Assembly (NCBI GenBank): GCA_030612765.1
Contig: JAUWNG010000025.1
Coordinates: forward strand, 1-33,423
Origin: Planctomycetota bacterium
GTDB lineage: Bacteria; Planctomycetota; Planctomycetia; Pirellulales; Thermoguttaceae
Direction of reading: 5' to 3'
DNA length: 33,423 nucleotides
Below, piece after piece: positions 17,077 to 24,603 of the stretch (positions are counted from its first letter, which is position 1; every line of letters starts with the position of its first letter). The position numbers and the translations under genes are program-made. The notes beneath the pieces are model-generated. The model did no database searches. It was given only the letters and a program-made list of their open reading frames with translations, and was not told the DNA's origin.

Positions 17077-17589
17077 TCAGGACCGTTCTTTTTTCTTCTC
17101 GATACATTCAAACAGACTCTTGCGTATCCGCTCCAATCGCTTGTAGAGCGTGTCGATTTCAATCCGAAGCCATTTGGCGAGTTCTTTCAGACGGCCGTGG
17201 TACGAATAGGACTGCATCAGCAATTTATGTTTGTCGCTGGGCAACTCCGCCAAACAGTCCATCAGCAAATCGAGCTGTGTCCCAATCTTCTTGGCCGACT
17301 TGAACTGAACGCTGGCCAGCGACTCGATCACGGCGTCGTCCAGATGCACGCGCTCGCGGTAGTGGACGCGGCGAAAGCGGCGGACCTCATTCAGCGCGAA
17401 TCCGCATGCCCAGGGAAAGAACTCCTTGCGGAGATCGAATTCGGACTGCTTCTCGAGCAATGCGAGACAGGTCTGTTGGAACACGTCCTCGGCGTCGTTC
17501 CGATCAGGGATCAGCGTGAGGATGTATGCAAAGACATCCTTCTGGTGCCGCAGGAACAGTTTGTGGATCGGATTCGACGAGGATGCCAT
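17077..17589 (-). CDS. ECF sigma factor (sigma-70 family)
   Basis: The 170-residue product has region 2 (HKLFLRHQKDVFAYILTLIP, DRNDAEDVFQQTCLALLEK, FFPWACGFALNEVRRFRR) and region 4 with helix-turn-helix (LAELPSDKHKLLMQSYSYHG, LKELAKWLRIEIDTLYKRLERIRKSL). It directs RNA polymerase to specific promoters. The start at 17589 (MASSSNPIHK) follows AAGGTGA; an upstream GTG is less likely. The fecR-type gene follows immediately, the usual arrangement for planctomycete sigma/anti-sigma pairs. Its likely targets are the exported-protein genes downstream, which is inference. Confidence 0.92.
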   Translation of the reverse strand: MASSSNPIHKLFLRHQKDVFAYILTLIPDRNDAEDVFQQTCLALLEKQSEFDLRKEFFPWACGFALNEVRRFRRVHYRERVHLDDAVIESLASVQFKSAKKIGTQLDLLMDCLAELPSDKHKLLMQSYSYHGRLKELAKWLRIEIDTLYKRLERIRKSLFECIEKKKERS

Positions 17590-17827
17590 TACAGACACGT
17601 CACCTTGCGAAGAAACCCCGAAAAACACTCGAACGGAATCACATTGACGAGCCTTCCGCTACCTAATATCGCGCGGGAAGACGAAAACCTGACATTCCGG
17701 CACAATATTTATGATATCCTCGACGGAGGCGGCAGTTGGAAAGACAAGCAGAACACCGTAAGTCGTTATGCCGGAATAGGTTGGGTGTATACGCTCGCCG
17801 AGGGTATACCGTGGACGATTCACGCCC

Positions 17828-17966
17828 AGACTCCCGCGACATGCAGCGGCTGTGTTGGGCGGTCGAGAATCTGGCGGCCGGCATGCCGGTGAACGTCATC
17901 GAGGTCGAGCCGGAGCCCGCCCGCCGGGCACTCGAAGCATTGCGGCGGATGCCGGAGGTGAAGTGA
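17828..17966 (+). pseudogene. C-terminal gene fragment, perhaps of quinolinate synthase (nadA)
   Basis: The plus strand reads RDMQRLCWAVENLAAGMPVN and on through VIEVEPEPARRALEALRRM to a TGA at 17964-17966. The pattern (LCWALENL-G--VN-I-V----A--AL-RM) resembles the C-terminus of some bacterial NadA proteins, as recalled from the family. The iron-sulfur-binding cysteines and the rest of the enzyme are absent upstream, so this would be a relic. Identification from such a short piece is weak. The rest of 17590-18140 shows nothing else recognizable. Confidence 0.3.
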
Positions 17967-18140
17967 CCTTGGAGTTCACCGGGATATTGACCTGTAAGAC
18001 AGTGCGAAACAGAGCCCTTGTCCCACACCTTGGACACGATGGTCCGCATATCTCTCTGAAAAGTAGGGCACTCTCTTTGCCCTTCGTGGGCTTCAACTCG
18101 TATTGGACGAAGCAATGCCGAGATAGCTGCTTGAATTTTG

Positions 18141-18392
18141 CTACGGCTGGTGTGCCTCGGCATAGATGCGAAGCGCGGCGTTGACTCGTTGTTCGTAGTC
18201 TTGTCCTTGGGCTTGAAACCACGCCAAAACGTCCGGATCGACGTGTACGGTGACGGCCACCGGGTGTTGCGGTGTGCGCAGCGTCGCTTTCTCGAAGAAA
18301 GCCTTCGACAGCGGCGGAATCTCCGACGTGTCGATCGCCTCATCGCTCATGGCGCCAATCCGGTCCCAGTCGGTTTTGGAGGATTCGTTCAT
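18141..18392 (-). CDS. brnA: BrnA-type antitoxin (DUF4415), no toxin partner nearby
   Basis: The 83-residue product MNESSKTDWDRIGAMSDEAI...DTSEIPPLSKAFFEKATLR...VTVHVDPDVLAWFQAQGQDYEQRVNAALRIYAEAH has the BrnA layout: a TDW--I-AM-DE-IDTS-IP-L N-terminus and a ribbon-helix-helix C-terminus. BrnA binds the RNase toxin BrnT and represses their operon. In the usual order brnT lies directly upstream, but here 18393-18570 contains no BrnT protein, only a short ATRRWRRR-like piece in one frame and a repeat. ATG 18392 follows GGAGAGG. It may be a solitary antitoxin. Confidence 0.8.
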   Translation of the reverse strand: MNESSKTDWDRIGAMSDEAIDTSEIPPLSKAFFEKATLRTPQHPVAVTVHVDPDVLAWFQAQGQDYEQRVNAALRIYAEAHQP

Positions 18393-18515
18393 ATTCCGCA
18401 TCCTCTCCGTCGCCAGCGCCGTGTCGCAATCTTGAACCAATAAGCTGAGCCGCGCCGGTTTACGAGCGACGAATGTCGCTTGCGCCCCCGGTTAAGAAGC
18501 TGGTGCAATACCCAG

Positions 18516-18556
18516 CCGCCCTCACCCCCGGCCCCTCTCCCAAAGGGCGAGGGGAG
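18516..18556. repeat. Copy of the mutS-disrupting repeat
   Basis: The sequence CCGCCCTCACCCCCGGCCCC followed by TCTCCCAAAGGGCGAGGGGAG lies 15 bases past the 3' end of the tRNA gene, in a region (18393-18570) with no other gene. It matches the copies at 1930-1994 and 14268-14310. Confidence 0.8.
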
Positions 18557-18570
18557 ATTTTTGGCGGAAG

Positions 18571-18643
<73 letters not shown>

Positions 18644-18742
18644 AACCAGAAAAGTCAGTATGAAGGTTTATGGCGAAAAGGGAAAGGGGAGAGAGGAAAA
18701 TGATGAATGATGAATACTGATGCAACGGTCCTGCTTTCTGCT

Positions 18743-19621
18743 TCATCGTTCACCGATCAATTCCGTGATGCAAACCGCTTTGCGGCCACGGCAGGCGCCG
18801 GGCTTGGCCAGATACTTCGGTTCGCCGGAGAATGACACTACCGCCGGACTGCTCGCGTCAGCCTCCGTGGCGACAATGTCGCCGACCTGAAGACCGGACA
18901 GCTCGGCGGCGGTGATGGACGTTGACGCCAAGGTGACACTCACCTCCACGGCCGAGTCCGGCTCAGTCGCGGCGACTTCTTCCGACATTCGCACGACTGG
19001 CGGAAGAGTGCATTCGGGACCGGCCGACCCATTGGCGTCCAGCCGCTGGATGGCTCGGCAAGGAATGCAGAGCCGCATCATGCCTCGCCGGACGCCGACG
19101 GTCGCCTGGAAATCGACCGACACCACCATTTCGTCCGAGGGCAGGGCGCGCAACAGCCGCGGGTTGCTCTCCACTTGAATCACTTCGAGTTTCAAGTCAA
19201 CCACGTTGCGCCAGGCGAGGCTGAACTGCTCGAGAAATAAGCGGACGATCCGAGCGGCCAGCGGCAACTCGATGTCGCTGATCGGCCGGCGCGGCGGCGG
19301 CTCGTCCTCGCGCCCCCCGCCCAATAGCCGGTCGATCATTGGATAGAGGATCGACGGTTCGACGTCCAACAGCAAAGAGTCGTCCAACGGTTCCGCCCGC
19401 AAAAGGTTGAAGTACGAAGTGCGATCCAGCTTGTCGAGAAACTTTTCGTAAGGGAGTTGGTCGATTCCGGCGAGATCCACCTCGACGGGGCACCGCAACA
19501 ACGTCGAAAACGCCGCGCCTAATCCGCCGGCCGCCGTTTTGTGCAATGTGCGCACTGACCGCAAGCGTTCTTGGCTCAAAACTTCCGATCGTGGGAAGTC
19601 GCAAAAGGTTTTTCGGTCCAT
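18743..19621 (-). CDS. fliM: FliM-like flagellar motor switch protein
   Basis: The 292-residue product has the FliM middle domain (LRSVRTLHKTAAGGLGAAFS, YEKFLDKLDRTSYFNLLRAEPLDDSLLLDVEPSILYPMIDRLLGGG) and a C-terminal SpoA/FliN-like domain (VEVSVTLASTSITAAELSGLQVGDIVATE...CITELIGER). FliM binds CheY-P and FliG in the C-ring to set the direction of rotation. The N-terminus lacks an obvious CheY-binding LSQ-D motif of the classic form, though LSQE occurs at 15-18. It stands alone downstream of folP with no flagellar genes beside it; the only other switch-like gene is the short FliG at 3986-4645. Confidence 0.85.
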   Translation of the reverse strand: MDRKTFCDFPRSEVLSQERLRSVRTLHKTAAGGLGAAFSTLLRCPVEVDLAGIDQLPYEKFLDKLDRTSYFNLLRAEPLDDSLLLDVEPSILYPMIDRLLGGGREDEPPPRRPISDIELPLAARIVRLFLEQFSLAWRNVVDLKLEVIQVESNPRLLRALPSDEMVVSVDFQATVGVRRGMMRLCIPCRAIQRLDANGSAGPECTLPPVVRMSEEVAATEPDSAVEVSVTLASTSITAAELSGLQVGDIVATEADASSPAVVSFSGEPKYLAKPGACRGRKAVCITELIGER

Positions 19622-19641
19622 CGGTCGGTCCCCGGTTTTTT

Positions 19642-19664
19642 GTCGCCGCGTGGGCGCGGCGGCT
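19642..19664. repeat. Half copy of the GCCGCGTGGACGCGGCGGC-type repeat
   Basis: GCCGCGTGGGCGCGGCGGCTA resembles the right arm of the element at 24456-24517. It lies in the gap 19622-19777 between fliM and folP, which otherwise shows nothing. Confidence 0.55.
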
Positions 19665-19777
19665 ATTGATCCTTGGCAAACTGTCGTAAGAGAATAGCCG
19701 GGGGAAGTATCCCCAAGGATCGGCGTGAAGTCAACGCCGATTCGTTGCCGAAAAACCGCGATTTCGCGGCCGCGGCG

Positions 19778-20761
19778 TTATTGGAGGCCTCCGGTCGCCT
19801 GGAAAAGAAGCAGTGCCCGGCGGACGGCTGCAACGTCGTGGACGCGGAGGATTTGCACCCCTTGTCGGGCCAACGACATCGCCACGCCGATTGTGCCGGG
19901 CAGGTGGTCGGCGGGGGGTGGCGCTGGCATGTTGCCAGTGCCCGAACGAAGCACTGGCGAAACGCCAGTGCCACCCAATCCGGCAAGGAATCGCTTCCGC
20001 GAATGGCCCACCAAGACGGGGCAGTCCAGTTCGTGCAGCCGTCCGATGTTTGCGAGTAGTTGGATGTTGTGCCGGGTGGTTTTCCCGAAGCCGATGCCCG
20101 GATCCACGGCGATGCGGTCTTGCGATACGTCCGCGGCCAGCAGTGCGTCGCGGCGGATGCGCAGGTACTCGAACACCTCGGCGACGACGTCGGCGTAGAC
20201 CGGTTCGTCTTGCATGGTGCGAGGCGAGCCTTGCATATGCATCAGGCAGACGCCGCAACCGGATTCGACCGCCAACGGGAGCATGTCCGGGTCGCGCTGC
20301 AGCGCGGTGACGTCGTTGATGATCTCGGCGCCGGCGTCGATGGCCGATTTCGCCACCAGGGCTTTCGAGGTGTCCATAGAAACGGGCAGGTCGGTTTTTT
20401 CGCACAACGCCTCCAGCACGGGTATTACCCGGCGGAGTTCCTCTTGGGCGTCGATCGTCGCCGCGCCCGGGCGGGTGCTTTCGCCGCCGACATCGAGGAT
20501 GTCGGCCCCTTCGGCGGCCAATTGCATCCCATGCGTAATCGCTTTGTCGGCGTCGAAAAATCGCCCGCCGTCGGAAAAACTGTCCGGCGTGACGTTGACG
20601 ATGCCCATCAACAGGGGGAGTTCGCCTAGCACAAGGGTTCGCGTGCGAAGTTTCCAGCGGTCGGCGGATTTATTTGACGATGTGGGCACGGTCAAAAAAT
20701 GCGAAACCGTAAGCGGTTTTTCCCCCGCGACCGCAGTCGCGGGGCGTTTTACACTATCCAC
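19778..20761 (-). CDS. folP: Dihydropteroate synthase
   Basis: The enzyme joins p-aminobenzoate to 6-hydroxymethyl-dihydropterin diphosphate in folate synthesis. The 327-residue product shows GIVNVTPDSFSDGG (53-66), DVGGESTRPG (90-99), SMDTSK, INDVTAL, DPGIGFGKT, HSRKRF (253-258) and a C-terminal RVHDV (306-310). Residues about 264-283 (GGTGVSPVLRSGTGNMPAPPP) are a translated palindromic repeat (19917-19976) placed in the variable loop after the SRKRF motif, and the frame is kept. The N-terminal ~30 residues are not typical of the family, so translation may begin later than 20761; a 7-bp repeat tract lies just upstream (20751-20818). Confidence 0.9.
   Translation of the reverse strand: MDSVKRPATAVAGEKPLTVSHFLTVPTSSNKSADRWKLRTRTLVLGELPLLMGIVNVTPDSFSDGGRFFDADKAITHGMQLAAEGADILDVGGESTRPGAATIDAQEELRRVIPVLEALCEKTDLPVSMDTSKALVAKSAIDAGAEIINDVTALQRDPDMLPLAVESGCGVCLMHMQGSPRTMQDEPVYADVVAEVFEYLRIRRDALLAADVSQDRIAVDPGIGFGKTTRHNIQLLANIGRLHELDCPVLVGHSRKRFLAGLGGTGVSPVLRSGTGNMPAPPPADHLPGTIGVAMSLARQGVQILRVHDVAAVRRALLLFQATGGLQ
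19917..19976. repeat. In-frame palindromic element within folP
   Basis: It has ends GGTGGCGCTGG and CCAGTGCCACC and two inner hairpins (CTGGCATGTTGCCAG and CACTGGCGAAACGCCAGTG). It has the same architecture as the intergenic copy at 5306-5366. It encodes about 20 residues of FolP without a stop in the gene's frame. Confidence 0.85.
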
Positions 20762-20818
20762 TACCCACTATCCACTACCCACTATCCACTATCCACTATC
20801 CACTATCCACTACCCACT
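20751..20818. repeat. Heptamer tandem repeat ACTATCC/ACTACCC upstream of folP
   Basis: About nine units of 7 bp (CCACTAT or CCACTAC) run in tandem, at the 5' end of folP and the 3' end of the LptE-like gene. A similar tract is at 24541-24599. Confidence 0.9.
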
Positions 20819-20820
20819 TC

Positions 20821-21366
20821 TCACCACGGCTTTTCCATCAATCCGACGATCTGCTCGGCCATGCGGCAGATGGCTTGTTGCTGGGCGGTGGCGATCGACT
20901 GGCCGACCTCGGGGACGACGTTGCCCGTGCCGGTGATGTTGACAATTTCGCCGGGCAAGGGGACGTTGGCGGTCTCGCGGAGCATCCTGCCGCGGCGATC
21001 GACCCAACTGACCTCGACGCTCATGCCGACTTGCAACTCGCGGGCGTCGCCGCTGAGGCTGGGGACCAGCACGCTCTTCCGCTCCGAGACGATGCGGCCG
21101 GAAAGGACGCTGTCGGCGTTCTGGTCGTCGACGACCTTGTAGGGCGTCTTGGCTTCGATCTCCTTGACCACCGCCTCGGTCAACCGCTCGCCAAGGCCGC
21201 GGCGAAAACTATTCGAGTCGAACATCGGCACGTAGACGGTGCGGACCTCCGCGGGATAAAGCGATTGGTTGCCGATCTGGTAGCCGGCGCAGCCCGAAAA
21301 AACAACGAGCAATATGAATACACTGTAGGAGGCGACTCCCGTCGCCGATGGGCGAGTTCCGGCCAT
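20821..21366 (-). CDS. LptE-like lipoprotein
   Basis: The 181-residue product starts with a lipoprotein signal (VASYSVFILLVVFSGC, lipobox FSGC) and continues GYQIGNQSLYPAEVRTVYVP...NSFRRGLGERLTEAVVKEIEAKTPYKVV, the pattern of LptE-family outer-membrane assembly lipoproteins that plug LptD and help insert lipopolysaccharide. ATG 21366 is chosen because it gives a proper n-region; both it and the first 15 codons lie inside a palindromic element (21324-21396). The only strong Shine-Dalgarno-like AGGAGG is 21 bases upstream, beyond a small hairpin. It is followed by folP and preceded by the TPR lipoprotein. Confidence 0.7.
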   Translation of the reverse strand: MAGTRPSATGVASYSVFILLVVFSGCAGYQIGNQSLYPAEVRTVYVPMFDSNSFRRGLGERLTEAVVKEIEAKTPYKVVDDQNADSVLSGRIVSERKSVLVPSLSGDARELQVGMSVEVSWVDRRGRMLRETANVPLPGEIVNITGTGNVVPEVGQSIATAQQQAICRMAEQIVGLMEKPW

Positions 21367-21396
21367 GACAATCGGCGTCTGGAGACGCCTCCTACA
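21324..21396. repeat. Palindromic element overlapping the start of the LptE-like gene
   Basis: The outer arms TGTAGGAGGCG (from 21324) and CGCCTCCTACA (to 21396) enclose two short hairpins (GGCGACTCCCGTCGCC and GGCGTCTGGAGACGCC). The start codon at 21366 lies between the hairpins. Confidence 0.8.
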
Positions 21397-21412
21397 AGGA
21401 TTTGTATTCACG

Positions 21413-22954
21413 CTACTTTTTCTCCGAATCGAACAGGCCCGTGAGCCAGGCAAAGCGGTTTGGAGGCTCGTCCGGTTCATTGCGGATCGCCTCCATCCGC
21501 GTTTTGGCCTCTTCGGCCTTTCGTGTGCGGGGAAACTCCTTGACGATGCTTTGATAGTACAACCGGGCGGCGCCGTAGCATTTTCGTTGTTCGTAATACC
21601 GAGCGATGATGAAGTCGCGGTTGGCCTGCTCTTCGACGATTTGGGCGTGCGCCTGCGCCACGCGCTCGCGCTCCGCGCCCAGTTTTCTGCCGAATTGGGT
21701 TAATGTTTGGCTGGCGATTTTCTCTCCCTCTTTCAGCGGCGAGCCGTCGTAAGAAGTGCCTTGATAGACGCGCATCTTCGCCTGCACACCCAGCAGATGG
21801 GCGTTCATCTGGTGTTCGCTGTTGGGATACTCCTTGCGCAGCAGGTCGTAATGGTAGGCGGCGTTCTCGAATTGACCGTGGCGGAAATAGGCGTTTCCCA
21901 GGGCCAATAGGCTGTCGTCGGCCAGCGGGCCGGTGGGGTCGTGCTGCCGCACCCGCTCGTGGGCCTGCACCGCATAGCCAAACGTGTCGAACCGTGGACG
22001 GCTGCCGTCGGTCACGTTCGGAACGATCGGCCACGTCGGCGCGTCGTCGAACAACTGCTCCCAGTATCGGCCGAGGGCGAACTCGCGGGCAACCACCGTG
22101 TCGAGATGACGCGTGTTGGAATATTTTTTCAACAATCCGCCGAATGTGTCGTGGGCTTCCGGATACCGATCGGAGAAGAACTCGCTCTCGCCCTTCAGAA
22201 ACAGGGCGTCTTCCTCGAGCGGCGAGTCGGGCCATCGAGCGGCGGCCGTGGCGAACTTACCCGCCGCCGCCTTGTACTTCTTCTCGCGGAACAACGCCTT
22301 GCCTTCCTGCATCGCCGCGCGAGCGATCTTTTCGTCGGGGCCGTATCCGGCCGCCTGTTTGACGTTCGTGTAAATATTCCCCGGCGCGAGATCAGACAAC
22401 TGGAACCCACTGTCCTCCTCAGTCTTGACCGCCGCGTTGTTGATGCTGACTCCACCGTCCGGCGGCGGAGGAAGCGCGACGGGGATCGACGGCGGCGGTC
22501 CGGCGGGCGCGTCCGGCAGCGCAGGCGCCAACTCCAGAACCGAACGGGAAGGAAACGTTCCGCGCGAAGAGGACGGACCGGGAATCAATGGACCTACAGC
22601 AGCCCGTTGAGAAAGGGCGCCACTGCTGGCTTGCCCAGCAGTGCGGGGAGAAACACCCGGGAAAACACTGCTGGACAAGCCAGCAGTGGCACCTGAACTC
22701 TCGGAAACCGACTTATTCAACGGGCTGTTAGGCTCGGTTTGAGCGGCCGGCGAGGAAGCGGCCGCAATCGCCGCGGCGGACGAATCGTCTTTCCCGCCCA
22801 TCAACCGCTTGAACAGCCAGCCGTCGTATTCGTCGCCGTCGGTCTTGGCGACGTTTTGCGCCTGCTCGGGCACGGGCGAGATGGCGGAACACCCGCCAAA
22901 AAACCCCAAGGCGCAAAACAGCGTAATTATGAGTCGCGGTCCCTCGCTCGACAT
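21413..22954 (-). CDS. TPR lipoprotein, BamD-like
   Basis: The 513-residue product starts at ATG 22954 (after AAGGAAG) with a lipoprotein signal (LIITLFCALGFFGGC, Cys22). A low-complexity Ser/Ala/Pro region follows (about 50-190), then helical tetratricopeptide repeats (MQEGKALFREKKYKAAAGKFATAAARWPDSPLEEDALFLKGES, DDSLLALGNAYFRHGQFENAAYHYDLLRKEYPNSEH, FIIARYYEQRKCYGAARLYYQSIVKEFPRTRKAEEAKTRM). The layout resembles BamD and other outer-membrane assembly lipoproteins and is much longer than the ~245-residue BamD. The low-complexity part is partly made of nested palindromic elements (22600-22727). It is next to the LptE-like gene, so both probably serve the outer membrane. Confidence 0.7.
   Translation of the reverse strand: MSSEGPRLIITLFCALGFFGGCSAISPVPEQAQNVAKTDGDEYDGWLFKRLMGGKDDSSAAAIAAASSPAAQTEPNSPLNKSVSESSGATAGLSSSVFPGVSPRTAGQASSGALSQRAAVGPLIPGPSSSRGTFPSRSVLELAPALPDAPAGPPPSIPVALPPPPDGGVSINNAAVKTEEDSGFQLSDLAPGNIYTNVKQAAGYGPDEKIARAAMQEGKALFREKKYKAAAGKFATAAARWPDSPLEEDALFLKGESEFFSDRYPEAHDTFGGLLKKYSNTRHLDTVVAREFALGRYWEQLFDDAPTWPIVPNVTDGSRPRFDTFGYAVQAHERVRQHDPTGPLADDSLLALGNAYFRHGQFENAAYHYDLLRKEYPNSEHQMNAHLLGVQAKMRVYQGTSYDGSPLKEGEKIASQTLTQFGRKLGAERERVAQAHAQIVEEQANRDFIIARYYEQRKCYGAARLYYQSIVKEFPRTRKAEEAKTRMEAIRNEPDEPPNRFAWLTGLFDSEKK
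22600..22727. repeat. Nested palindromic elements in frame in the TPR lipoprotein gene
   Basis: The outer arms CAGCCCGTTGA (22600-22610) and TCAACGGGCTG (22717-22727) are perfect inverted repeats. Between them lies a second element with perfect 14-bp arms at 22620-22633 and 22676-22689 (CCACTGCTGGCTTG). The whole region stays in the lipoprotein frame. Confidence 0.85.
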
Positions 22955-22974
22955 GGCTGGACTTCCTTGTCCGG

Positions 22975-23074
22975 GTAGGGTGGGACAAGCATAGCGCAGT
23001 CCCACCATCTCGCAAAACGAGCTATCTTATTAATTTTCTTGTGGTGGGACTTCGCTACGCTTGTCCCACCCTAC
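22975..23074. repeat. Long inverted repeat GTAGGGTGGGACAAGC type between recO and the TPR lipoprotein
   Basis: The arms at 22975-23007 and 23042-23074 match the pair at 6248-6340. They fill the gap between recO (23078) and the TPR lipoprotein gene (start 22954). Confidence 0.85.
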
Positions 23075-23077
23075 CGC

Positions 23078-23833
23078 TCAATTCCCCAATACCCCGAGAT
23101 ATTGGTGCATTCTGGGCTTCCGGCCCAATAAATGCGTAAAATACTGGTTTAACAAGCCGCGCAGCTCTCCGAAACTTCGCGGGTCGATCTCCATTCTACG
23201 CCAGACGTCCTTATTCGGGTCGGCCAATTGCGCCATTGCCCGCAACACACCCGCGCCGACCAATACCACCTGTTTCTTTCCCGCGCGACACTTATTGCAC
23301 AACACGCCGCCGTCGAGTTGTCCGAAGGCCACCCGTCCCGTCAGCACCACCGCCGCGCCGCACTCGACACAGTTGTCTAATGCCGGGGCATGGCCCAGGA
23401 GCCTCAATGCTATCAACTCAAAACGCGCCACCCATTTGGCGACCGGCTCTCCGGCGGCGAGCGCCGCGAGGGTCCGATCGGCCAAATCGAACAGTTCAGG
23501 ATGAGGGTCGTCCTCGTCGGTCAATCCGCCGAGCAACTCGGCGACGTAATAACCGGCGTACAGCCCGGCGAGTTCCCGGCCGGCTGGCCGAAACCGCCGC
23601 AGGAGCTTCGCTTCGGTCAGTAAGTCGAGGCTGTCCGACGATTTGTGGAGGAAGACTATTCGACAGAGGGCAAGCAGGTCAAGAGCAGACTCGAAAGGGC
23701 CTTTGAGTCGTCTTGCACCCTTCGCCAAAGCCCCTATCTTGCCAAACTCGCGGGTAAAAAGCGTAACCACGAGGCTCGTCTCGCTGAACTCGACGGTCCG
23801 AATGACGATGGCGGTGGATTTTTCGGATGACAT
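23078..23833 (-). CDS. recO: RecO DNA repair protein
   Basis: RecO binds single-stranded DNA and with RecR loads RecA in gap repair. The 251-residue product has an OB-fold N-terminus (STAIVIRTVEFSETSLVVTLFTREFGKIGALAKGARRLK), a helical middle and a Cys4 zinc site (Cys155, Cys158, Cys179, Cys182). It lies in the phoH-pgpH-ybeY-recO run, an order also seen elsewhere in bacteria. Confidence 0.92.
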   Translation of the reverse strand: MSSEKSTAIVIRTVEFSETSLVVTLFTREFGKIGALAKGARRLKGPFESALDLLALCRIVFLHKSSDSLDLLTEAKLLRRFRPAGRELAGLYAGYYVAELLGGLTDEDDPHPELFDLADRTLAALAAGEPVAKWVARFELIALRLLGHAPALDNCVECGAAVVLTGRVAFGQLDGGVLCNKCRAGKKQVVLVGAGVLRAMAQLADPNKDVWRRMEIDPRSFGELRGLLNQYFTHLLGRKPRMHQYLGVLGN

Positions 23834-23858
23834 GGTGGGGAGGGAAATGTCGAAGGTC

Positions 23859-23969
23859 GAAATTCAAATGACGAATGAATGACGAAATCCAAATGTCGAA
23901 TGACGAAATGCACATATCCTTCGCCATTTGAATTTTCGACATTCGTCATTCATTCGTCATTTGAATTTC
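23859..23969. repeat. Long inverted repeat between ybeY and recO
   Basis: A perfect 28-bp pair, 23859-23886 and 23942-23969 (core AAATTCAAATGACGAATGAA), is separated by 55 bases that contain further copies of the motif. It is AT-rich relative to its surroundings and fills the ybeY-recO gap. Confidence 0.85.
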
Positions 23970-23977
23970 GTCATTCG

Positions 23978-24403
23978 TCATTCCATTTTGCTCCTAACAA
24001 GATTCAGATACGCCTTCTCGCGTCTTCGCATGACTGCCCGTTTGCTAGGCGTGGTGTCGTCGTATCCGACCAGATGCAGAGTGCCGTGGATTGCGTACAG
24101 CAGCAATTCGTCCTCGGGTGCGTTGCCGTATCGTGGGGCATTGGCCGCGGCGGTCTCGGCGCTGACGACCACTTCGCCCTCGAGGCGTTGCGGCGAACGT
24201 TCCAGCACGAAGCTCAACACGTCGGTCGGCTCTGGGTCGTCGAGAAACTCTTGGTGCAGCGCGGCGATGGTTCGGTCGTCGACCACGGCCACGCTGATCT
24301 GCGCGTCGGTTATACCCGCCTCTCGAACGATGGCCTGAACGGCCCGGCGCATCCGCCGCCGGTCGATCGAAACGTGTTTCTGACGGTTGGTGATTGAGAT
24401 CAA
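23978..24403 (-). CDS. ybeY: Endoribonuclease YbeY
   Basis: YbeY is a single-strand RNase with roles in 16S rRNA maturation. The 141-residue product has the metal motif HGTLHLVGYDD (His106, His110); the usual third ligand is a His where Asp116 stands here. It also has PTDVLSFVLE and GEVVVSAETA. It lies between the pgpH-type gene and recO, the common gene order. Confidence 0.9.
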   Translation of the reverse strand: MISITNRQKHVSIDRRRMRRAVQAIVREAGITDAQISVAVVDDRTIAALHQEFLDDPEPTDVLSFVLERSPQRLEGEVVVSAETAAANAPRYGNAPEDELLLYAIHGTLHLVGYDDTTPSKRAVMRRREKAYLNLVRSKME

Positions 24404-24455
24404 GGGAGTAGTGGATAGTGGTGAAAATATTTGATCGTTGTATCAACACGAGCAG

Positions 24456-24517
24456 TTTAGCCCCGGCGTCCACGCCGGGAAAAAACCACCCCACGCCGCG
24501 TGGACGCGGCGGCTAAA
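24456..24517. repeat. Inverted repeat TTTAGCCCCGGCGTCCACGC type
   Basis: The left arm is 24456-24479 and the right arm CCGCGTGGACGCGGCGGCTAAA is 24496-24517. The copy is imperfect; a perfect relative is at 28877-28964. It lies between pgpH and ybeY. Confidence 0.8.
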
Positions 24518-24540
24518 CATTCTTGTTATTGAACTGTCTC

Positions 24541-24599
24541 ACTACCCACTATCCACTACCCACTATCCACTACCCACTACTCACTACCCACTATCCACT
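24541..24599. repeat. Heptamer tandem repeat ACTACCC/ACTATCC
   Basis: About eight units of 7 bp lie immediately downstream of the pgpH-type stop. Same unit as at 20751-20818. Confidence 0.9.
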
Positions 24600-24603
24600 T
24601 CTT

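Noticed and set aside
20751-20818. CRISPR array
   Set aside because: The units are only 7 bp and contiguous with no spacers, so this is a tandem microsatellite. No cas gene is present.
23859-23969. Rho-independent terminator for ybeY
   Set aside because: The stem is AT-rich and very long with internal repeats and no terminal T run typical of intrinsic terminators; it is better described as an inverted repeat.
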